This document shows, piece by piece, positions 16,089 to 24,706 of a DNA stretch of 64,000 bases; position 1 is the first letter of the stretch, and each line of letters starts with the position of its first letter. The notes below the pieces were generated by a model, which was not told where the DNA came from, did no database searches, and saw nothing but the letters and a program-made list of their open reading frames with translations. A program made the translations under genes and the position numbers. The stretch is taken from positions 124,001-188,000 of the forward strand of contig NZ_CAKMMG010000008.1 of assembly GCF_927798115.1 (NCBI RefSeq). The letters run 5' to 3'. This DNA is from Paenibacillus auburnensis. Its GTDB lineage: Bacteria; Bacillota; Bacilli; Paenibacillales; Paenibacillaceae.

Positions 16089-16592
16089 ATGAAGCTAAAT
16101 TCACTGGATGATCATTATCAGAGCTATGTGCACGATATATACCGGTATTTACGTTCCCTCTGCCGTAATCACCATCTCGCCGAAGAGTTAACACAGGAGA
16201 CCTTTTACCGTGCGTATTTGTTTTTGGAGGATTGCCGGGAAGATAAAATCAAGCCCTGGCTGTTCCGGGTTGCCTACAACGCATTTATTGATCATACACG
16301 AAAAGCGCGCCGCAGCATTACCAAAGAAGCAGATTATTTTAAGGCACTGCCTCATCCCGAAACCACCGAAGATGTGCTGCTGAGGCAGGAACAGATGGAA
16401 GAAATAGCACTATCGGTAGAGGGCCTGCCCGAGGCCCAGCGGCATGCGCTGCTGCTGCATGATTTTCACGGTTTGTCTTACCAGGAGGCAGCAAACATCA
16501 TGGATGTGGGCTTGTCCAATTATAAAATACTGATTTTCCGCGCTAGGCAAAAACTGCGGGAGGCGGAGCAAAGGAGGAATGGTCATGAGTGA
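16089..16592 (+). CDS. ECF RNA polymerase sigma factor
   Basis: A 167-residue group IV sigma-70 factor. Region 2 spans HYQSYVHDIYRYL to KIKPWLFRVAYNAFIDHTRK, including the AEELTQETFYRAYLF -10 recognition helix area. Region 4 includes LPEAQRHALLLHDFHGLSYQEAANIM. I start at the ATG preceded by AGGGGGGAGGGA. An upstream in-frame GTG at 16065 lacks a binding site. It is translationally coupled to an anti-sigma gene of the Sigma_reg type, which suggests a cell envelope stress regulon similar to Bacillus SigM/YhdL, but the orthology is not certain. Confidence 0.92.
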   Translation: MKLNSLDDHYQSYVHDIYRYLRSLCRNHHLAEELTQETFYRAYLFLEDCREDKIKPWLFRVAYNAFIDHTRKARRSITKEADYFKALPHPETTEDVLLRQEQMEEIALSVEGLPEAQRHALLLHDFHGLSYQEAANIMDVGLSNYKILIFRARQKLREAEQRRNGHE

Positions 16593-17799
16593 GGATTTCA
16601 AGGAGCAGCTGCGCAAATACAGCGAGGGCAGCCTGCCGGAGGATGAACGGGCTGAAGTGGAGCGTGAGCTGGAGAAGCTGGAGGCCTATCAGGTATATCT
16701 GGATGAACTGATGGAGCAGGAGGATCAGCAGACTCCTCAGAGATTTATCAATAAGCCGGAGCTATCTGAGAAAAGCGCCTCCAAAAAAGCAGAAAAAACC
16801 GCCACAAGGAAAGAAAAAAAAATCATCCGCCGGGGCAAATGGAAGGCTCGGTTTGCAAATACCTTTACGGTGCTGGCGTTTGTTCTGGCCTTTACAGTCA
16901 TCAGCACCATCATTACTGCAGTATTCTACAATAGTGGAGACCGGGTAGACAGGTATAGAGATGTTCTTATTTCGGCGGTTGCCGTCTCACGTCCCAATAC
17001 AAGCTTGAATCTGAATGCAAACGGGAAGTTTTTTTTCAGGATGGAGTATTCGGGCAGGCTGATGAAGCAAATCGGCAGTGAACAGGTGGATGTAGGGAGC
17101 TACTCCAGTCCGTTTCTAATGGGGCTAGGCGGTGTAGGCAAATACAACTGGACAGACCATCAGAGCGGAAATACGGGTAGTTTTAATTTTAACTACCCGC
17201 AGGCAGCACAGGGTACTAGCGGACAGCGAAGTGACGCCCAGGAGTGGGAGCGGCTGGAGATGCTCCCGGAAGGCACAGTGGCCGAGGCTTACCTTTCCTT
17301 AGACAGGCTATACAGCACGGATGAACTGCTTAAGAAGCTTGAGCCGCTGAATGTACTGCCAGTCTGGTTTGCAGTGGACGGAGGCCTGGCTGCCGATGAA
17401 CGTTCCCTCAGTACCCTGTTAGGATTTCCATACCAACCGCTCTGGCATGCCGAAGATATGACGGTTAGGGAGATTTCCTCAGAGAAATGGGGCTGGTTCG
17501 GCAAAGTAACTTCAAGCACTTCAAGTTCCCCATCAGTCGAGTCCTACGGCAGCGGCGAACTCCGGGAGCAGAATTTCATCGAGACGCTTCAACTGCTGCA
17601 AAAGTACAAAACGATTACACGTAACGCTGCCCCATTCTTAAAAGTGGAAGAATCCTTAAGTTATCTGGAGGAACACGGTATTCATCTGTATGGTGCTGTG
17701 ATTACAGGTCCAGTTAAAGAACTGCTGAAGCTGCAGAAGGATCCCTGGGTCAGCAACATCCGGATCGGTGAGGTTCGGCTGTGGAACTGGAGGGACTGA
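16585..17799 (+). CDS. Membrane-bound anti-sigma factor (YhdL/Sigma_reg type)
   Basis: A 404-residue protein. The ~85-residue N-terminal cytoplasmic part is acidic/basic and coiled, beginning SEDFKEQLRKYSEG, and presumably binds the sigma factor. A single membrane segment follows (FTVLAFVLAFTVISTIITAVF), then a ~290-residue extracytoplasmic region. The arrangement matches the sigma factor regulator N- and C-terminal domains of YhdL-like anti-sigma factors. It lacks a zinc-binding HxxxCxxC. The ATG at 16585 is seven bases after AAGGAGG and overlaps the sigma gene by eight bases. An ATG six bases earlier is too close to the binding site. Confidence 0.85.
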   Translation: MSEDFKEQLRKYSEGSLPEDERAEVERELEKLEAYQVYLDELMEQEDQQTPQRFINKPELSEKSASKKAEKTATRKEKKIIRRGKWKARFANTFTVLAFVLAFTVISTIITAVFYNSGDRVDRYRDVLISAVAVSRPNTSLNLNANGKFFFRMEYSGRLMKQIGSEQVDVGSYSSPFLMGLGGVGKYNWTDHQSGNTGSFNFNYPQAAQGTSGQRSDAQEWERLEMLPEGTVAEAYLSLDRLYSTDELLKKLEPLNVLPVWFAVDGGLAADERSLSTLLGFPYQPLWHAEDMTVREISSEKWGWFGKVTSSTSSSPSVESYGSGELREQNFIETLQLLQKYKTITRNAAPFLKVEESLSYLEEHGIHLYGAVITGPVKELLKLQKDPWVSNIRIGEVRLWNWRD

Positions 17800-17931
17800 T
17801 CCCGTAATGACCATGCAATGAGACCGCTTTACTTGCTTCTATCCCCTGCAAATCGTACAATTATCTGAAAATATGCATTCGCCTATAGGTGATAGATGTA
17901 CGAGATTATGCAGATTAGGAGCTGAATAAGG

Positions 17932-18438
17932 GTGAGAATAGGAGTTGTATCGGATACCCATTTGCCGCGGTCGGCCAAGTCACTGCCGCAGGCACTTGTG
18001 AAGGAATTCCGTCAGGTGGATCAGATTCTGCATCTGGGGGACTGGGTGGCCATGGAGATCTATGATCTGCTGGCCGAGCTTGCGCCGGTTGAGGGAATTG
18101 CCGGCAATAATGACGGTGCGGAGATTATCCAGCGGTTCGGGGAGCGCAAGATTGTTATCCTTGAGGGTATGCGTATCGGGTTGATCCACGGTCATGCCCC
18201 GTATTCCCGCAAAGGGACGGACGGGAACGCGCTGCTTGCTTTTGAAGGCGAAGAGGTGGACTGCATTCTGTTCGGCCATTCGCATCAGCCGCTGCTGCGC
18301 AGGGAAAACGGCATTCTGCTGTTCAATCCCGGCTCGCCTACCGACAAACGCCGCGAGAAGCAGTATTCTTTTGGACTGCTGGATATTGAGGACGGCAAAA
18401 TTAATGCCCGGCATGTCTTCTACGACTCTAAGGAGTAG
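17932..18438 (+). CDS. YfcE/MJ0936 family metallophosphoesterase
   Basis: A 168-residue phosphodiesterase-type protein of the calcineurin-like fold. The metal motifs are in order: VVSDTHLP (DxH), LHLGDW (GD), GIAGNNDG (GNND/H), IHGHAP (His) and FGHSHQP (GHxH). Family members hydrolyse artificial phosphodiesters in vitro and their natural substrates are mostly unknown. The start is GTG, with AGGAG ten bases before it. It stands before a GNAT and a HAD gene in the same direction. Confidence 0.9.
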   Translation: MRIGVVSDTHLPRSAKSLPQALVKEFRQVDQILHLGDWVAMEIYDLLAELAPVEGIAGNNDGAEIIQRFGERKIVILEGMRIGLIHGHAPYSRKGTDGNALLAFEGEEVDCILFGHSHQPLLRRENGILLFNPGSPTDKRREKQYSFGLLDIEDGKINARHVFYDSKE

Positions 18439-18549
18439 CCTGGCTGAGCGCTTTTGTCCAAATGAAACATCATTCTCTCCATGGTCAGTGCTGAGGCGGC
18501 TATTTTACAATATACGTAAACAGCCATTTGACGAAAAGAGGGAACAGGC

Positions 18550-19011
18550 ATGATATCCTATCGTTTGGAACGCGCAGTGCTTCAGGATGCGGAGCTTATT
18601 GCCCCGCTGTTTAATGAATACAGGGTGTATTATGGACAGGAACCGGATCTGCCGGGGGCTTTACATTTTCTGCAGCAGCGATTAGAAACAGGGGAATCAG
18701 CCATTTTCATGGCGGTAACGGGTGAGGGCGGCAGCAGGGTTGCCGGAGGTTTGGCCCAGCTTTACCCGTCATTCTCTTCAGTGACGCTGCAGCGGCTATG
18801 GGTGCTGAATGACCTGTTCGTTGCCGGGCAGCTGCGCGGGCGGGGGATTGGCACGATGCTGCTGGAAGGTGTACGGGATTTTGCCCTGAACACAGGGACT
18901 AAAGGTCTGACTTTGACGACCATGACTGACAACCTATCCGCACAGCGTCTGTATGAAGCGCAAGGGTATGTCCGGGACGACGAATTTTATACGTATGATC
19001 TGTTTTTTTAA
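18550..19011 (+). CDS. GNAT N-acetyltransferase
   Basis: A 153-residue acetyltransferase. It shows the acetyl-CoA loop LRGRGIGTMLL (~97-107), the preceding strand LWVLNDLFV, and the terminal NLSAQRLYEAQGYVRDDEFYTYDL. The substrate is unknown. The start ATG is preceded by AGAGGGAACAGGC. The gene ends next to the HAD hydrolase with no gap, so the two are likely co-transcribed. Confidence 0.9.
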   Translation: MISYRLERAVLQDAELIAPLFNEYRVYYGQEPDLPGALHFLQQRLETGESAIFMAVTGEGGSRVAGGLAQLYPSFSSVTLQRLWVLNDLFVAGQLRGRGIGTMLLEGVRDFALNTGTKGLTLTTMTDNLSAQRLYEAQGYVRDDEFYTYDLFF

Positions 19012-19038
19012 ATGAGAGATACATTAAGGGGCGTTAAA

Positions 19039-19749
19039 GTGGATAACAGCAATAAACTGGCAGTGTTTTTTGATCTGGATGATACGCTGTACGATCATTT
19101 GGTACCGTTCCGTGAGGCGGTCCGCGAGGTGCTTGCGCCGGATGAGAGCGGGCTTCATTATGCGGATTTATTCTATACCGTAAGACATCATAGCGATTTG
19201 CTCTGGCCGAAGTATCTGCGGGGCGAGCTTGAGCTGGAGGAGACCCGGGTGCTGCGGCTGGAGCTGGCTTTTGCCGAATATGGGCTTGAGCTTAGCCGCA
19301 GGCAGGCGGAGCAGGTTCAGGCAGCTTACATAGGCCGGCAGTATACAATAGAAATGATTGATGGGGTGGAAGCGCAATTGCGACGGTTCATCGCCCTAGG
19401 ACACAAGGTCGGGATCATTACGAACGGGCCGGAGGAGCATCAGATGAACAAGCTGCGCGGACTTGGCATCGACAAGCTGATTCCGCAGGAGATGATCTTC
19501 ATCTCGGATGCCGTCGGACTGGCGAAGCCGGACCCGGCGATCTTCGAACATGTTAACCGGGTAACAGGGACAACCGCTGACAACTCGCTGTATGTCGGGG
19601 ACACCTGGGATAATGATGTGGTCGGTGCACTGTCGGCGGGCTGGAAGGTATGCTGGTACAATCCCCGCAGCAGAGAACCACGCACAGAGCATGTTCCAAG
19701 CTATACGTTTACGAACTACAAGGAATTTAGTGAGCTTCCACTGATCTGA
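19039..19749 (+). CDS. HAD-superfamily hydrolase
   Basis: A 236-residue HAD phosphatase with a helical cap. The motifs are DLDDTLYD (nucleophile Asp), IITNGPEEHQ (motif II), GLAKPDPAIF (Lys) and YVGDTWDNDVVGA (acidic motif IV). The YjjG-like layout suggests a nucleotide or sugar phosphatase, but the substrate is unknown. I chose the GTG at 19039 because AAGGGG is seven bases upstream. The ATG at 19012 directly follows the previous stop and has no ribosome binding site. Confidence 0.88.
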   Translation: MDNSNKLAVFFDLDDTLYDHLVPFREAVREVLAPDESGLHYADLFYTVRHHSDLLWPKYLRGELELEETRVLRLELAFAEYGLELSRRQAEQVQAAYIGRQYTIEMIDGVEAQLRRFIALGHKVGIITNGPEEHQMNKLRGLGIDKLIPQEMIFISDAVGLAKPDPAIFEHVNRVTGTTADNSLYVGDTWDNDVVGALSAGWKVCWYNPRSREPRTEHVPSYTFTNYKEFSELPLI

Positions 19750-19777
19750 GGAAGAGTTTGCAGCAGCAAAATATACA

Positions 19778-19810
19778 AAAGCGGCGGAGCCTCAGCTCTG
19801 CCGCTTTTTG
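19778..19810. terminator. Terminator between HAD and ApbE genes
   Basis: Stem AAAGCGGC(G)GAG with CTC(T)GCCGCTTT followed by TTTG. It lies between convergent genes. Confidence 0.82.
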
Positions 19811-19832
19811 TTGTCCTCATGGGCAATTCTAT

Positions 19833-20957
19833 CTAATTTGCGAAGCTATACGTAGGATCCGTCAGGATAAGTCTGTCCTTGAGTCCCGAAGTGGCATAGA
19901 TTTTGTTGTCATCGGTGATGAAGAAGGCATCAACCTTCTCCGGCAGGGATTCAAGATATTTCATGCCTTCCTCCAGGCCCATCAGGAATACGCCGGTAGA
20001 CAAAGCATCCGCATCCGTTGCGTTCGGGCTCATGATGGTAATGCTTTTTAGGCCGTTTTGGGAAGGGAAACCTGTACGCGGGTCAAGAATATGGTGATAA
20101 CGGACACCGTCCTGCATGAAGAAGCGCTCATATACCCCGGAAGCATCGATGACTTCATCGGAGATTTTGATCGTGCCCAGCTGTGTGCCGCGGCTCTGGT
20201 CAGGGTCCTGCAGGCCGATATTCCAAGGAGAGCCGTTCGGCTTGTTCCCGAGTGCAATAATGCTGCTGCCGCCGAGATTAATCATCGCGCTGTCCAGGCC
20301 CTGCTCCTTCAAATATTCGGCAATCCGGTCAGCGGCATAACCTTTGCCGATCCCGCCCATATCCAGCACCATGCCTTCTTTGGCGAGCTTGATCGTTTTG
20401 GCGGCCTCATCAATAATAACATCCTTATAATTGGTCAGGCTCTTGGCTGCATCAATATCTGCCTGGTCAGGCACATGTTCTCCGCCTTCGCCGATAGCCC
20501 ACAGATCAACCAGCGGCCCGATCGTCGGATCAAACAGCCCGTCCATTTCCTCCGCATATTTAAGGGATTGTTTGACTACATCCAGGGTTTCGTCAGATAC
20601 AGCGACGGCTTCCTTGCCGGCTGCCTGATTAACGGCATACAGCTCACCGTCTTCCTTAGTGCGGCTGAATTCAGTATCCATACGTTCCAGCATCTGCTGA
20701 ATATCATCCATATTTTTTTGAGTTGCGTTATTGCCGAACACCTTGATGTTAACGACGGTATCATAGATATAAAAAGTCTGCGACAGGGCCTTGGTTCCGC
20801 CTTCTTCTGAAACGGTTGCGCCTCCGGAGTTCTCATTCGCAGCCGTATTACTGCTGTTGTCGTCTCCTTTGCCAAGCGCCAGCCAGATGCCGACAGCTGC
20901 AACGATGACAATAACCAATGCGGCCAGGATAAGCGCCGATTTCTTGTTTTTAAACAT
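19833..20957 (-). CDS. apbE: FAD:protein FMN transferase (ApbE)
   Basis: ApbE attaches FMN covalently to Thr/Ser of target flavoproteins outside the membrane, using FAD and Mg2+. The N terminus has a positively charged start and one membrane segment (ALILAALVIVIVAAVGIWLAL) without a lipobox Cys, so it is probably a membrane anchor. Core motifs are MDTEFSRT, DGLFDPTIGPLVDLW, MGGIGKGYAAD, INLGGSSIIALG and YHHILDPRTGFPS. I start at MFKNKK, preceded by GGTGG. A start 22 codons upstream is possible. No obvious target flavoprotein (Nqr/Rnf or fumarate reductase type) is in the window. Confidence 0.92.
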   Translation of the reverse strand: MFKNKKSALILAALVIVIVAAVGIWLALGKGDDNSSNTAANENSGGATVSEEGGTKALSQTFYIYDTVVNIKVFGNNATQKNMDDIQQMLERMDTEFSRTKEDGELYAVNQAAGKEAVAVSDETLDVVKQSLKYAEEMDGLFDPTIGPLVDLWAIGEGGEHVPDQADIDAAKSLTNYKDVIIDEAAKTIKLAKEGMVLDMGGIGKGYAADRIAEYLKEQGLDSAMINLGGSSIIALGNKPNGSPWNIGLQDPDQSRGTQLGTIKISDEVIDASGVYERFFMQDGVRYHHILDPRTGFPSQNGLKSITIMSPNATDADALSTGVFLMGLEEGMKYLESLPEKVDAFFITDDNKIYATSGLKDRLILTDPTYSFAN

Positions 20958-21204
20958 ATTCCACCATCCATAAAGTAGTTTCTTGATCACATCCTTTTTA
21001 TCATACCCCAGAAAGAATGGCAATGGATACTAATTTCATGACATTTTGCGCATAACAACAACAGGTATAGTCAATCTGCAACCGTTCCGCTGGAAATAAA
21101 GAGTTGTCTTCTTCATGCGGTCGTGATAAATTGTTTTATGACCGGCTGACCGGAATTTAATTTTAGTCAATTGTTGGTGCTTTAGGAGGAAAGGAGTTTT
21201 ATCT

Positions 21205-21777
21205 ATGTCTATCGACCGCAAGTCGTTAATCCTGCAGGCGGCTTCAAAATCCTTTGTGCAATTCGGCTATAAAGCAACGACAATGGAGCAGGTATCCAAA
21301 ATCGCGAATGTCGGCAAAGGCACCATCTATACATTCTTCAAAACTAAGGAAGACCTGTTTGAGGAGATTCTGATTAAAGCTTCACAGGAATTAACTTCTG
21401 TAATGAACCGCATTGCCACCGAAGATGACACCTTTATTCATAAGCTGTTTAATCTGCTTGATTCGATCCTGGAGTTCCGCTCCGATCATGAGCTGTTCGT
21501 CAAGCTGGCGCAGGAGGTACGCGACATCGGAACCGTTCAGGCACTGGAAGGGGTCAAGCGGATGGAGGATTATGCGCTGGATTTCCTGAGACAACAGATT
21601 GAGACGGCTATAGAGAACGGGGAAGTGAAGCCCTGCGATTCCAGTGTCGCCGCGTTCATGATCCTGCGTTTGTACCTGGCGCTGACCACGGAATGGAACA
21701 AAGCGCATGAACCGCTAGATGAAAACCGGATTAAGGAGCATATGATCCTGTTTATATCGAACGGTATCCTCAAATAA
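21205..21777 (+). CDS. TetR/AcrR family transcriptional regulator
   Basis: A 190-residue regulator with an N-terminal helix-turn-helix (ILQAASKSFVQFGYKATTMEQ and GKGTIYTFFKTKEDLFEEIL). The C-terminal ligand domain runs from ~55 to 190 and is of unknown specificity. AGGAGGAAAGGAG precedes the ATG. It is divergent from apbE, with ~250 bases between them. The target is unknown and no efflux pump lies next to it. Confidence 0.9.
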   Translation: MSIDRKSLILQAASKSFVQFGYKATTMEQVSKIANVGKGTIYTFFKTKEDLFEEILIKASQELTSVMNRIATEDDTFIHKLFNLLDSILEFRSDHELFVKLAQEVRDIGTVQALEGVKRMEDYALDFLRQQIETAIENGEVKPCDSSVAAFMILRLYLALTTEWNKAHEPLDENRIKEHMILFISNGILK

Positions 21778-21798
21778 AGATGACAGCTTAAATTATAG

Positions 21799-21843
21799 AA
21801 AAAACTCCCGTTTGCCGAAAAGTTGGCAGCGGGAGTTTTTTTG
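21799..21843. terminator. Bidirectional terminator
   Basis: A stem of A-run plus CTCCCG with CGGGAG plus T-run, containing an internal TGCC/GGCA pairing, ends in TTTTTTT. It lies between the tetR and GT2 genes. Confidence 0.88.
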
Positions 21844-21899
21844 AGGTTGGGCATTGCTTGGGGGTGATCAAGCTGCGGTAAGAACTTGCGGAGATCATT

Positions 21900-22832
21900 C
21901 TAGTCCAGCATATACTCGCTATATTTGTTTTTGCGCGGATTTAATACAAACAGGATGCCACTGGCGTAGCCGGTTACGGCGTTGAAGTTCCGCTTCAGTG
22001 TAGACTTGGCTGTCAGATAGGTTAGCGTCCATAACAGGGCGGCATAATTCTTCACCGGCGCTTTGCGCAGATTCAGCAGATAATAATGATTCACCGCCGT
22101 TGCCCGGGCGACCCGGCCAGCCTTGTCGCGGGAGCTTGGCGATTCATGATGGGTAATCTTCATATCGGGATTAATGACCAGCTTGCCGTATTTACTGGCC
22201 AGATGGCACATATAAATATCGTCGGCTACCGCATAGCTGGTCATCCACGGGTAAGGCTTCATGTCCTTCAGCGACTCCCGGCGAAATGACATGTTGCAGC
22301 CGTGGAAAAAGTCCGTCTCAAAAATATTCTCGGTCTCTCCCCAGAGCAGCAGAGACCCGGCGAGGGTGCTTGCCGACAGTCTGCCGGGTGAGTGTGACAT
22401 TTGGCAGGTCAGCATACCCAGAAGCTTGCCGGACGGACTGCTGGAGAGCCCTTTGGCAATGCCGCCTACACCCACAATGGAAGGATCAGAAGCGTAGGTG
22501 TCGAGCATCCGGCGGATGTAGAGCGGATCATCCAGCTCAGCGTCATCATCGAAGCTCAGCACAATCTCCCCGTCAATCAGTCCGAGTGCCTCATATCGGG
22601 AGAGCCAGACGCCGGGTTTGGTTTTGCGGTAATAATGAAGCTCAGCACTAGGCATCTGCGCCAGCACCTTGCGGAAATATTCCAGCACTCCATCCTCAAT
22701 CTCACCGTCATCAACAATCAGCAGCTCGATCGAGACTTCCTCCAGCTCAGTCTGCCTGCCGATGGATTCAATGCATAGAGTCAGATCTTTAATTCGGTTA
22801 CGCGTGGGAATGACTATGGATACATCATGCAT
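21900..22832 (-). CDS. Glycosyltransferase family 2
   Basis: A 310-residue GT-A glycosyltransferase. The N-terminal DVSIVIPTRNRIKDL is the nucleotide-binding start, and LLIVDDG and LSFDDDAEL provide the DxD metal site. The acceptor loop carries HGCNMSFRRESL and AVADDIYMCH (catalytic Asp). It lacks processive QxxRW and has no clear transmembrane domain. The sugar donor and acceptor are unknown. It is divergent from a GT4 gene, so the two may serve the same surface glycan. Confidence 0.88.
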   Translation of the reverse strand: MHDVSIVIPTRNRIKDLTLCIESIGRQTELEEVSIELLIVDDGEIEDGVLEYFRKVLAQMPSAELHYYRKTKPGVWLSRYEALGLIDGEIVLSFDDDAELDDPLYIRRMLDTYASDPSIVGVGGIAKGLSSSPSGKLLGMLTCQMSHSPGRLSASTLAGSLLLWGETENIFETDFFHGCNMSFRRESLKDMKPYPWMTSYAVADDIYMCHLASKYGKLVINPDMKITHHESPSSRDKAGRVARATAVNHYYLLNLRKAPVKNYAALLWTLTYLTAKSTLKRNFNAVTGYASGILFVLNPRKNKYSEYMLD

Positions 22833-23052
22833 GCTGCTGCTCCTTCCGGGACGCCTGAATCGTCCGCCTCATTAGATAATAAGAAATCCACCGAAAATTC
22901 ATGTTAATACCAGTGTACCCCCCCTTAGGAAGGCCGTATATACCACTTTCGTTTACTTTTTTTTATAGCGTTTACCATTATAATTAGTAGGAAATAAGTT
23001 GCAGTTATTTTTATGAAATATGAACTAGTTGGACAAAACCTGGGCCTAGGCC
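22833..23052. other. Divergent promoter region of the two glycosyltransferases
   Basis: An AT-rich stretch with one good -10-like TATAAT at 22979-22984 on the plus strand but no matching -35. The GGGCCTAGGCC palindrome at 23042-23052 starts the repeated CAAAACT element. No supported gene. Confidence 0.5.
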
Positions 23053-23168
23053 AGTTTTGCCGCAGTAATTCATAGCAGTATATCCTAACAAAACTTAAGT
23101 GCATGCTTTCGAAGCTAGTTTTGCCGCAGTAATTCATAGCAGTATATCCTAACAAAACTTTAAGGAGG
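23034..23168 (+). repeat. CAAAACT cis-element, tandem copy upstream of the GT4 gene
   Basis: A perfect 44-base direct repeat occupies 23053-23096 and 23117-23160. Each copy starts AGTTTTG, ends CAAAACTT and holds exactly 29 bases between these complementary heptamers. The spacer between the copies contains TGCATGCTTTCGAAGCT, and the first copy is preceded by ACAAAACC and the palindrome GGGCCTAGGCC. The last copy runs directly into TAAGGAGG, the ribosome binding site of the gene at 23176. The same plan recurs upstream of recQ (34457-34525) and of the gene at 57278. Confidence 0.75.
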
Positions 23169-23175
23169 AGACGTT

Positions 23176-24468
23176 ATGCATGTCGGGATCTTTATGCATA
23201 CCAATTACTTTGAAGATTTCTTCGTAAAAGGCCTGGGTCTTACGGAAGAGGAATATGTACAGTCGTATCATAACGATTTTTCTTTCGACTATGCCCGTCT
23301 CTTGAATAGAAAAGGCATCCAAACCACCATCTATAATTTCACACGGACCGGGGATAAAGTCCGCACATACCGTCACGGCATTGTGGATTGTACGATCAAG
23401 TTCATTCCGGTAGGCCTGCTCTACAGGTCCTATTGTCTGATTCCGCTGTCGCACCGTACGCCGATCGGTAAATTCATTTCACAATATGTATCGACCATTC
23501 AAAAAGATCTGGCTGACATTCTGCGCGGAGACGGGATCAGCCTCATTTATGCCCAGGAGTATGCCTCCGGAAGGTTTGAACGGCTGGCGGTAACCGCCAA
23601 GCAGCTGGGGATTCCAATTGTCGCAGCCTACCACGGGGGAAGTATTCATAAGTGGATCATGCCGATCAAGAAGCATACGCTGCACAAGGCTGCGTTCCTG
23701 ACCACACTTAATGAAGATGAGCAGAAGAGCATGGTGGATCATTTTCCGGCGATGGCGGACCGGATCCGGCTGCTGCCCAATTTTGTGAACGCAGAGATTT
23801 TTTACCGGCGGGATAAGCAGCGGGCCCTTGCAGCACTGGGTTTGAATCCGGAGAACCGCTATATCATCACTGTGGGCCGGCTGTTTGAGCACCAGAAAGG
23901 CCATTCGTTACTCGTTCAGGCAGCAGAGCAGCTGAGGCATATCCCAGATCTTAAGATCCTGATCGCCGGCGGCGGGCCGGATGAGCAGAGCCTGAAGGCG
24001 CTGATCCGCGAAAAAGGTCTGCAGGATACATTCATCCTTCTCGGTACAGTAAGGGATAAAAATGTACTGGCCAACTACTATACGGCCTCCGAGATGTTTG
24101 TTCTGCCCTCGCGATATGAGGGGCTGCCGCTGGTCATTCTGGAGGCTGGTGCCTGCGGACTGCCAACGGTCGGATTTAACGTAATGGGGGTAAGAGGATT
24201 AGTGAAGCAAGGACTAAGCGGTCTGCTCACCGATGGACTTGATCCGGCCGGGCTGGCCTCCTCTATTGAAACCCTGCTCGGCAATCCACAGTTATGCGCG
24301 GAGATGGGTGAAGCTGCCCAGGAGATTGTCCGGTCTGACTATTCAGAGGAGATCGTCGGGGCAAGATTGCATAAACTGCTGCACGAGAGCCTGGGGCTGG
24401 ACCCGGCAGAAGCGGAAAAGCTGGCCGCCGTTACACCTCCGGATCTGGGCCCGCCTGTTCAGCTCTAA
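23176..24468 (+). CDS. Glycosyltransferase family 4 (GT-B)
   Basis: A 430-residue retaining glycosyltransferase. The C-terminal donor domain has TVGRLFEHQKGHSLLVQA and the E-x7-E motif region YEGLPLVILEAGACGLPTV. The N-terminal acceptor domain is unusual in length and includes YLLNRK-like segments and a long region around HKWIMPIKKHTLHKAAF, implying interaction with a polyanionic or membrane acceptor. Substrates are unknown. It uses the AAGGAGG that ends the tandem CAAAACT element, so its translation is probably governed by that element. Confidence 0.88.
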   Translation: MHVGIFMHTNYFEDFFVKGLGLTEEEYVQSYHNDFSFDYARLLNRKGIQTTIYNFTRTGDKVRTYRHGIVDCTIKFIPVGLLYRSYCLIPLSHRTPIGKFISQYVSTIQKDLADILRGDGISLIYAQEYASGRFERLAVTAKQLGIPIVAAYHGGSIHKWIMPIKKHTLHKAAFLTTLNEDEQKSMVDHFPAMADRIRLLPNFVNAEIFYRRDKQRALAALGLNPENRYIITVGRLFEHQKGHSLLVQAAEQLRHIPDLKILIAGGGPDEQSLKALIREKGLQDTFILLGTVRDKNVLANYYTASEMFVLPSRYEGLPLVILEAGACGLPTVGFNVMGVRGLVKQGLSGLLTDGLDPAGLASSIETLLGNPQLCAEMGEAAQEIVRSDYSEEIVGARLHKLLHESLGLDPAEAEKLAAVTPPDLGPPVQL

Positions 24469-24617
24469 TCCTATCTATTCCCCGTGCAAAACGCGCCGCA
24501 TATTAGGGCATACTGTTCGTTCAGACAACTGACGCAGCAGGCTGCCCTTTTTGTTGTTGGGAATTGTGTGGACTCCCGCAGATATTGTTTGTAATTTTCA
24601 GTTTATAACTATATAAT

Positions 24618-24661
24618 TGTAAGTGACATATTTTTTGTTAATGAATCTGATGTCACTCACA
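24618..24661. promoter_or_regulatory. Candidate operator: TGTAAGTGACAT inverted pair
   Basis: TGTAAGTGACAT at 24618-24629 and ATGTCACTCACA at 24650-24661 are complementary at 11 of 12 positions. They are separated by 20 bases, a centre distance of 32 bases or about three helical turns. The pair sits 45-90 bases upstream of the DsbA-like gene. It could bind a dimeric regulator at two half-sites, or it may be a promoter hairpin. The regulator is unknown. Confidence 0.5.
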
Positions 24662-24706
24662 AGTAAGTCTTTACTCAAGATACCTGACTATTAGGAGGAA
24701 ATCACA

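Noticed and set aside
23053..23160. CRISPR array
   Set aside because: Only two direct repeats, no spacers of even length beyond one, no cas genes, and the same core appears before unrelated genes.
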